From: Candidatus Segatella violae
GTDB taxonomy: Bacteria > Bacteroidota > Bacteroidia > Bacteroidales > Bacteroidaceae
Direction of reading: 5' to 3'
Assembly (NCBI GenBank): GCA_002440225.1
Contig: DJSH01000009.1
Span: forward strand, 1 to 17,524
DNA: 17,524 bases
The notes beneath the pieces were generated by a model that was not told where the DNA came from, searched no databases, and saw only the letters and a list, made by a program, of their open reading frames with translations. Positions 13,308 to 17,524 of this stretch are shown piece after piece; the first letter of the stretch is position 1, and each line of letters opens with the position of its first letter. Made by a program: the position numbers and the translations under genes.

Positions 13308-14561
13308 ATGAATTTATTTAAAAAACTGAGATCGAAAGGGGAAACGTTCGATGGACAGGGCGATGAGCGAAAAGGTTTTATCGACAATGTCTTTGTCAAC
13401 CTAGAGAAAGGCTGTTTAGTGCATCGACATCCTTACGACAATTTGTCCACACATGCCAAGGTAACGGTACAGGAGGGTCAGCAGATGGTCTTCATGTCTG
13501 AGGGCATGTATTCTGATTTATTGAAACCGGGTGGGCATACTCTTTCTACCAACAACATACCTTTTCTTGAAAAGATAGTAAATATCCCGTTTGGTGGAGA
13601 GTCTGCCTTCAAGACCTCCTTGTTTGTCGTGAGTACTATTCGCCATCGTTTTGCCGGCGATGATGCAGGATGGGGTGTAGGGCTTACCATCCGGGATTAT
13701 TCTTTGTGTGATGAAGGTCTTGCCATCAAGGTTGGGGCTTTCGGCAGTTACGAGTTCCGTATCACCAATGCCATCGCTTTCATCAGGGAGTATGTCGGTA
13801 CGGAGCATGACGTTTATCTGGATGATTTTGCTTCCGAGTTCTCTTCAGCAGTTTCCCAAAGGGTGACAACGGTAATTAGCCAGTATTTCAGCCAGCGCAA
13901 GATAGGTATCACTGAAGCTAACAACTATCTCTTTGACATAGCCAACTATGCCAAGACGCAGATAAATGAATATCTTGAAGACTATGGCTTGGAGCTAACC
14001 AAGTTTGATGTCGATGGCATCAATCCTCATGAGGACGACTCCAACTATCAGCAGATACTGCAGGCTCAGGCAGATGCAGGGACAATGGATTTGGAGAGCC
14101 GAGCCTTGGCTAGAAAGCGTCAGCGTGAGGGGTACTCTTATCAGCAGGAGCGGCAGCTCGATGTGATGGAAGCTGCTGCTGGCAATGAGGGGGCAGCTGG
14201 CAATATGATGGGGGCGAGTATGGGGCTTGGCATGGGTGTCGGTATAGGCAACATGTTTGGCAATCAGATGGGGGCCGTGGCACAGGGTGCCATGGCTACA
14301 GCTCAGACACCTCCACCTCCTAGCCAATCCTTACAGATTTATGTGTATATTAACCAACAGCAAGCAGGACCTTACGACTTGCCTATTTTGCAACAACTTG
14401 TGGCTCAGAGCGTTTTGACTCGTCAGACGCTTGTTTGGAAGGCTGGATTGCCATCTTGGGTAGCTGCGGAGAATTTACCTGAGTTGCAAGTGATTTTTGC
14501 TCCAGTAAACCAAACACCACCTCCTGTAGTGCAAGTTCCTCCTGTACCACCAATAAATTAA
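13308..14561 (+). CDS. SPFH/Band-7 (YdjI-type) protein with C-terminal GYF_2 domain
   Basis: 417-residue cytoplasmic, probably membrane-associated protein; no signal peptide or TM helix. Residues about 20-255 resemble the YdjI/'virion core protein' branch of SPFH proteins (KGFIDNVF..., VQEGQQMVFMSEG, GPGxHTLST-like PGGHTLSTNNIP, GLTIRDYSL). A charged coiled segment follows (about 255-285), then a Gly/Met/Ala-rich linker (about 293-332), a Pro run (TPPPP), a GYF_2/DUF4339 domain at about 343-398 (QQQAGPYDL, TLVWKAGLPSWVAA), and a Pro-rich tail (400-417). In Bacillus subtilis, YdjI works with membrane proteins including the zinc-ribbon YdjG and recruits a PspA-like protein. First gene of a three-gene operon, 7 nt before the next gene. 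A membrane-scaffold role is inferred. Confidence 0.82.
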   Translation: MNLFKKLRSKGETFDGQGDERKGFIDNVFVNLEKGCLVHRHPYDNLSTHAKVTVQEGQQMVFMSEGMYSDLLKPGGHTLSTNNIPFLEKIVNIPFGGESAFKTSLFVVSTIRHRFAGDDAGWGVGLTIRDYSLCDEGLAIKVGAFGSYEFRITNAIAFIREYVGTEHDVYLDDFASEFSSAVSQRVTTVISQYFSQRKIGITEANNYLFDIANYAKTQINEYLEDYGLELTKFDVDGINPHEDDSNYQQILQAQADAGTMDLESRALARKRQREGYSYQQERQLDVMEAAAGNEGAAGNMMGASMGLGMGVGIGNMFGNQMGAVAQGAMATAQTPPPPSQSLQIYVYINQQQAGPYDLPILQQLVAQSVLTRQTLVWKAGLPSWVAAENLPELQVIFAPVNQTPPPVVQVPPVPPIN

Positions 14562-14568
14562 CATCTAT

Positions 14569-15243
14569 ATGAAAACAAATCTATTTTATTCATGGTTGAC
14601 TCCTGCACTTGCATACGGAGTCACTTTGCTAGGATTCGTGCTCCTAAAGCCAGATTCGCCATCGGCAGTCTATTGGATTAATATGGTTTATGCCTTTTTT
14701 TTGGAAGCCTTGTTCTTTATTTGGCTTCATAAGGGGCATGCCGAGATAAAGGAGGTGACCAATCAAACGCCTTATTTCAAGGTGTTCTTGGGTGTCTGTA
14801 CCTTATATTATATAGGTGCGGCTGTCCTGTGGATGATTTATTATTTTCTTTGTGGCACAGAATTGGGGCGTCGCCTCTTATGCGTTCATTTCGATTTGCC
14901 CGAGGTTCTGTCTACTTTCCCCGAAATGTCTGTTCGGCTCTATCTATTTGGAATACTGGCTCTTACTGTCATTTGGATAGTTGTGGCCAGTATCGTGGGA
15001 CAACATGACGTGGAATATAATACACAGCATGTCCAATTAGAGCAAGATACAGAGGAGGTGAGGCTGTTGGGGCATGAGTTGCGAGATATGGCTGAGCAAT
15101 ATTCCAATCCGGCCAATGAACGTGAGTGGAATAGGTTGATTCGTGAGGCGGATTCTATTCTTCCCTCACAAGTGGCTCGTGAGCGTGGACGAATTATGGC
15201 CAAGGTGAATAAGTTGGTAATGAATAATCAAGAGATAAAATAG
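14569..15243 (+). CDS. four-helix membrane protein with cytoplasmic helical tail, SPFH operon
   Basis: 224-residue protein of unknown family. Hydrophobic helices are at about 8-26, 34-53, 70-93 and 121-143, followed by a charged, probably coiled-coil tail of about 80 residues (VQLEQDTEEVRLLGHELRD and ARERGRIMAKVNKL). An even helix number with a short N-terminus predicts both ends in the cytoplasm, with the tail available to bind partners. It starts 7 nt after the SPFH gene and ends 2 nt before the zinc-ribbon gene, so it is almost certainly co-translated with them. It may anchor the SPFH protein at the membrane (inference). Codons end in A/T more often than in the neighbouring housekeeping genes. 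Confidence 0.8.
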   Translation: MKTNLFYSWLTPALAYGVTLLGFVLLKPDSPSAVYWINMVYAFFLEALFFIWLHKGHAEIKEVTNQTPYFKVFLGVCTLYYIGAAVLWMIYYFLCGTELGRRLLCVHFDLPEVLSTFPEMSVRLYLFGILALTVIWIVVASIVGQHDVEYNTQHVQLEQDTEEVRLLGHELRDMAEQYSNPANEREWNRLIREADSILPSQVARERGRIMAKVNKLVMNNQEIK

Positions 15244-15245
15244 TT

Positions 15246-17090
15246 ATGGCACAATTAAAAATACAAAGGTGTAAAGTATGTACAAGCCCACTGCCTGTCG
15301 GTGGGGTGAAGTGTCCGAAGTGTGGAGCTGAGCATCAGTTCGTTCCCGAAGTGGTAAACCCATTGTTGTTCTCTGTGCAACAAGCTGAGAATCTCAGGCT
15401 GGCTTTTGAGTCTGATACCAAAAAGAACTCTCATGACGTAGATTCATTGTTTGGAAAAGGCCTGGTTTATCTGTCTTTGCAGAACTATGAACTGGCAAGT
15501 CGGAATTTCAAGACGGCGGTAGACCTAACTCCTGGTGATCCGGATGTTTATTACTATTATGCGTTGTCGCTCTTTGCCCATCGCTCTCCAGTGCTCCTGT
15601 CCGACTTGGAGGCTGAGCGTATTGAGATGTGGCTTCAGACGGCTATCAAGATGCAGCCCAAGCGTAAGTACCTCATATTGGAAATGCTGTTGCTTCAAGG
15701 CGCTTTCAAAGGGAAGGGAAAGGCTATTTCTGCCGACAAAAAAGAGCCGGAAGAATTGCTTTTGCAGGCAAAGCAAACTATCCAGGAAGAGGACGAACTG
15801 TATGAGATTGAGCAGCACGTGCTGATAACGGACGACAGAAACATCGAACTTGTCAATCAGTTGCGTGGCAATGAGACCGCCAGCTATGCGTGTGCTGATG
15901 TCTTGGGACAAAGCATGTGTAATTATGCCAATGTTTTGACCTATCCTAAGGGTGCTGATGATGAGGTCGTCACTGATGATGGAGTATCGCGGCTGATGGA
16001 TTCGGAGGAACGTCACAAGTTTTTTGTGGGTATAACCCAGCCAGATGAGCCAAAGTTGGAATCAAAGGATACTTATATGGGTTCCATTTGGGTTTGCCTC
16101 AAGAGCTTGGGAATAGGAGCTTTCATTTGGTTTGTTTGTCTGATTATCCTTGCTGTTACGGAATGGGTGACTGACACAAAGATAAAGCGAGGTGATTCAG
16201 AGGCTGAGCAACGCATAGAAAAGTTTAAGGCAAAGAACTTCGTAATAGGATATTCCTATAAGCTTGAGTCAGGAACGACTGTGCTCTATTGGCATGAGCC
16301 TTCCGAAGAGGACATTGATGCTATTCCTGCTGATGTGAAGGATTGGAGCTTGAATGGCATTGCTAGTGGATGGCGTTTAGTAGGCGTCTTGGTGTTGTTC
16401 TTCTTTGGACCAGTCTATTGGATAGGGCGCTCGTTCTTTAGCTTCCGGGATACACTCCTTTCAAGAAGGGGGACGGAAAGAAGGAATAATCGCACGATAG
16501 CTGATTATCAAGAGATTTTATCTTGTTATCTGCATCGCCCTACAGTGGGAGAATATCTGAAGTTCTGTCAGCTATTTGCTGGCCCGAATGCAGGTCTGGT
16601 CAATCAGGGAGACTTCGTCACAGATGCCTTGCGACAAGCTCATATTTCGGAAAGGGATATTACCAAGGGTAAGGTCTATTTCTACAATGGTTTTGCTCCT
16701 GCTACTCCTGCTTGTCCGAAGGCACCTGAGATCATTTTGCGCCAGATGACCATCAATGTCGCTATAGCCATGCCTGATCGTGTGCTTTATATGCATGGTG
16801 TTTGGGATACGTGCAGTGATAGGTTGCCTCAGTTGAAACGTGACGATTTGTTGTATAGTTTGATAGCTATGTTCAAGAAGGATGACGGAAAAATTTCCAT
16901 TGTTTCCAACAGTGGTGCTAACTTGGCTCCTATTGTGACAGACAGTAATGCGCTTCCATGTTTGTTCCAGTATCAATCGCAGAACATTCAAAATGCATTA
17001 ACTTATAGTCGTACTCGTACGACAGATAGCCATGATTTTTATACTTCTCTCATAGAGATGCATGGTCGCTATAACAAGCAAGGTGTTTAG
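15246..17090 (+). CDS. zinc-ribbon, TPR, two-helix membrane protein, SPFH operon
   Basis: 614-residue protein of unknown function. An N-terminal zinc ribbon has C9-x2-C12 and C23-x2-C26. A TPR-like helical region (about 65-125) contains LFGKGLVYLSLQNYELASRNFKTAVDLTPGDPD, and more helices run to about 200. TM1 is at about 288-310 and TM2 at about 376-396, with a loop of about 65 residues between them (possibly periplasmic). A C-terminal region of about 215 residues (including SFRDTLLSRRG after TM2) should be cytoplasmic. Last gene of the operon, starting 2 nt after the stop of the four-helix protein gene. The zinc-ribbon-plus-membrane design recalls YdjG beside the SPFH protein YdjI in Bacillus, but similarity at sequence level cannot be judged here. 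A bidirectional terminator follows. Confidence 0.82.
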   Translation: MAQLKIQRCKVCTSPLPVGGVKCPKCGAEHQFVPEVVNPLLFSVQQAENLRLAFESDTKKNSHDVDSLFGKGLVYLSLQNYELASRNFKTAVDLTPGDPDVYYYYALSLFAHRSPVLLSDLEAERIEMWLQTAIKMQPKRKYLILEMLLLQGAFKGKGKAISADKKEPEELLLQAKQTIQEEDELYEIEQHVLITDDRNIELVNQLRGNETASYACADVLGQSMCNYANVLTYPKGADDEVVTDDGVSRLMDSEERHKFFVGITQPDEPKLESKDTYMGSIWVCLKSLGIGAFIWFVCLIILAVTEWVTDTKIKRGDSEAEQRIEKFKAKNFVIGYSYKLESGTTVLYWHEPSEEDIDAIPADVKDWSLNGIASGWRLVGVLVLFFFGPVYWIGRSFFSFRDTLLSRRGTERRNNRTIADYQEILSCYLHRPTVGEYLKFCQLFAGPNAGLVNQGDFVTDALRQAHISERDITKGKVYFYNGFAPATPACPKAPEIILRQMTINVAIAMPDRVLYMHGVWDTCSDRLPQLKRDDLLYSLIAMFKKDDGKISIVSNSGANLAPIVTDSNALPCLFQYQSQNIQNALTYSRTRTTDSHDFYTSLIEMHGRYNKQGV

Positions 17091-17104
17091 AAGAAATAAA
17101 AATT

Positions 17105-17176
17105 AAAAAGTTCCTTCAGTATTTCGTGAAAACATTTGATGGTCACGGAGTTTTACTAAAGGAACTTTTTTCGTTT
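17105..17176. terminator. probable bidirectional terminator between the SPFH operon and hrpB
   Basis: AAAAAGTTCCTT (17105-17116) and AAGGAACTTTTT (17159-17170) are perfect 12-bp complements around a 42-nt loop with weak inner pairing. T-rich sequence follows on the plus strand (to 17178), and the minus strand continues TTTTTAATTTTTATTT. The large loop is unusual for an intrinsic terminator. Confidence 0.6.
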
Positions 17177-17217
17177 TTAAGGCTTTCACTTTTTAAAAGC
17201 TTTCGTGTTTGTGGCAG

Positions 17218-17240
17218 TTTTTCTGTTGAAATCAGAAAAA
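17218..17240 (-). other. AT-rich hairpin downstream of hrpB
   Basis: TTTTTCTG (17218-17225) and CAGAAAAA (17233-17240) form a perfect 8-bp stem with a 7-nt loop, 18 nt after the hrpB stop. It may help end hrpB transcription; with only two G-C pairs it is weak alone. Confidence 0.4.
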
Positions 17241-17258
17241 TCCATGATGACTTTCCTT

Positions 17259-17524
17259 TTATTTCCTTTTCACCCCTCTTACAGCCTCTGCTTCCAGTGG
17301 GTTCTCAGGCCAGTAATGTTTCGGGTATCTTCGTTTCAGTTCCTTTCTTACCTCGAAGTAAGTGTTTTGCCAGAAGCTTTGCAAATCTTGGGTCAACTGC
17401 ACGGGCTTGAAGCCGGGCGAAAGCAATTCCATCAAAACAGGCTGCTTGCCATCGTTGACGCAAGGTGTCTTTTCCATGCCGAAACATTCTTGCAGTCTGA
17501 CGCTCAGCACGGGGGCTTCGGCTC
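17259..17524 (-). CDS. hrpB: ATP-dependent helicase HrpB, C-terminal fragment (runs off the window)
   Basis: The last 88 or so codons of a minus-strand gene. The frame is open to the window edge, reading A-E-A-P-V-L-S-V-R-L-Q-E-C-F-G, so the GTG at 17510 is internal and not a start. The segment VLMELLSPGFKPVQLTQDL, then FWQNTYFEVRKELKRRYPKHYWPENP matches the conserved C-terminal end of HrpB (HrpB_C region), a DEAH-box helicase with roles in RNA metabolism that are poorly defined. The helicase motifs lie beyond the window. It ends K-R-K-stop at 17259 and converges with the SPFH operon. Confidence 0.85.
   Translation of the reverse strand, partial: AEAPVLSVRLQECFGMEKTPCVNDGKQPVLMELLSPGFKPVQLTQDLQSFWQNTYFEVRKELKRRYPKHYWPENPLEAEAVRGVKRK

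Noticed and set aside
17126..17410. 94-codon plus-strand frame near the right edge
   Set aside because: It overlaps the inverted repeat and is antisense to the conserved hrpB C-terminus.
1..17524. CRISPR array, tRNA, rRNA or transposase gene
   Set aside because: No regularly spaced repeats, cloverleaf-type sequences, rRNA-like stretches or transposase motifs were found by eye; covariance-model searches could still reveal small RNAs.

Overview
The window looks like a chromosomal segment from a member of the Bacteroidales, most likely Prevotellaceae (Prevotella/Segatella-like). Reasons: repeated promoters of the Bacteroidota type (TTTG, about 20 bp, TAnnTTTG); near absence of Shine-Dalgarno sequences except at two ribosomal protein genes; a GTPase-degenerate EF-G paralogue of the Bacteroides EF-G2 type; an RprX/RprY-like two-component pair; and protein types typical of the phylum. 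The species is inferred, not proven. No rRNA, tRNA, CRISPR array, insertion sequence or phage gene was seen.

Layout. Positions 1-3000 hold a possible gene start at the left edge, tcdA (minus; t6A cyclisation in tRNA), a 370-bp divergent promoter region, a small two-helix membrane protein gene (plus) whose terminator hairpin contains its stop codon, and hemW (minus; heme chaperone), which carries a tandem heptamer inside its coding region. Positions 3000-5500 hold fusA2, an EF-G paralogue with substituted GTPase residues, closed by a strong terminator. Positions 5600-8030 hold the rprX-rprY sensor kinase/response regulator pair, possibly with a leaderless mRNA, and a bidirectional terminator shared with a convergent 66-residue membrane protein gene. 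Positions 8270-9670 hold the ribosomal operon rpsF-rpsR-rplI, driven from a symmetric divergent promoter and closed by a GNRA-loop terminator. Positions 9750-13010 hold fabD and an unusual single ORF that joins a cytoplasmic GH13 alpha-amylase-type enzyme to an AlaX-like tRNA-editing domain. Positions 13026-17170 hold a compact three-gene operon: an SPFH/Band-7 protein with a C-terminal GYF_2 domain, a four-helix membrane protein, and a zinc-ribbon/TPR/two-helix membrane protein. The 3' end of hrpB (minus) runs off the right edge.

How the parts fit. Much of the window is housekeeping (translation, fatty acid synthesis, heme delivery, tRNA modification). The less ordinary parts are the GH13-AlaX fusion, the SPFH membrane module (reminiscent of Bacillus subtilis ydjFGHI, with zinc-ribbon membrane partners but no PspA gene visible), and the two strong Shine-Dalgarno sequences in front of rpsR and rplI. 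The last are notable because bS6 and bS18, both encoded here, help hide the anti-Shine-Dalgarno sequence in Bacteroidota ribosomes, which suggests autogenous control.
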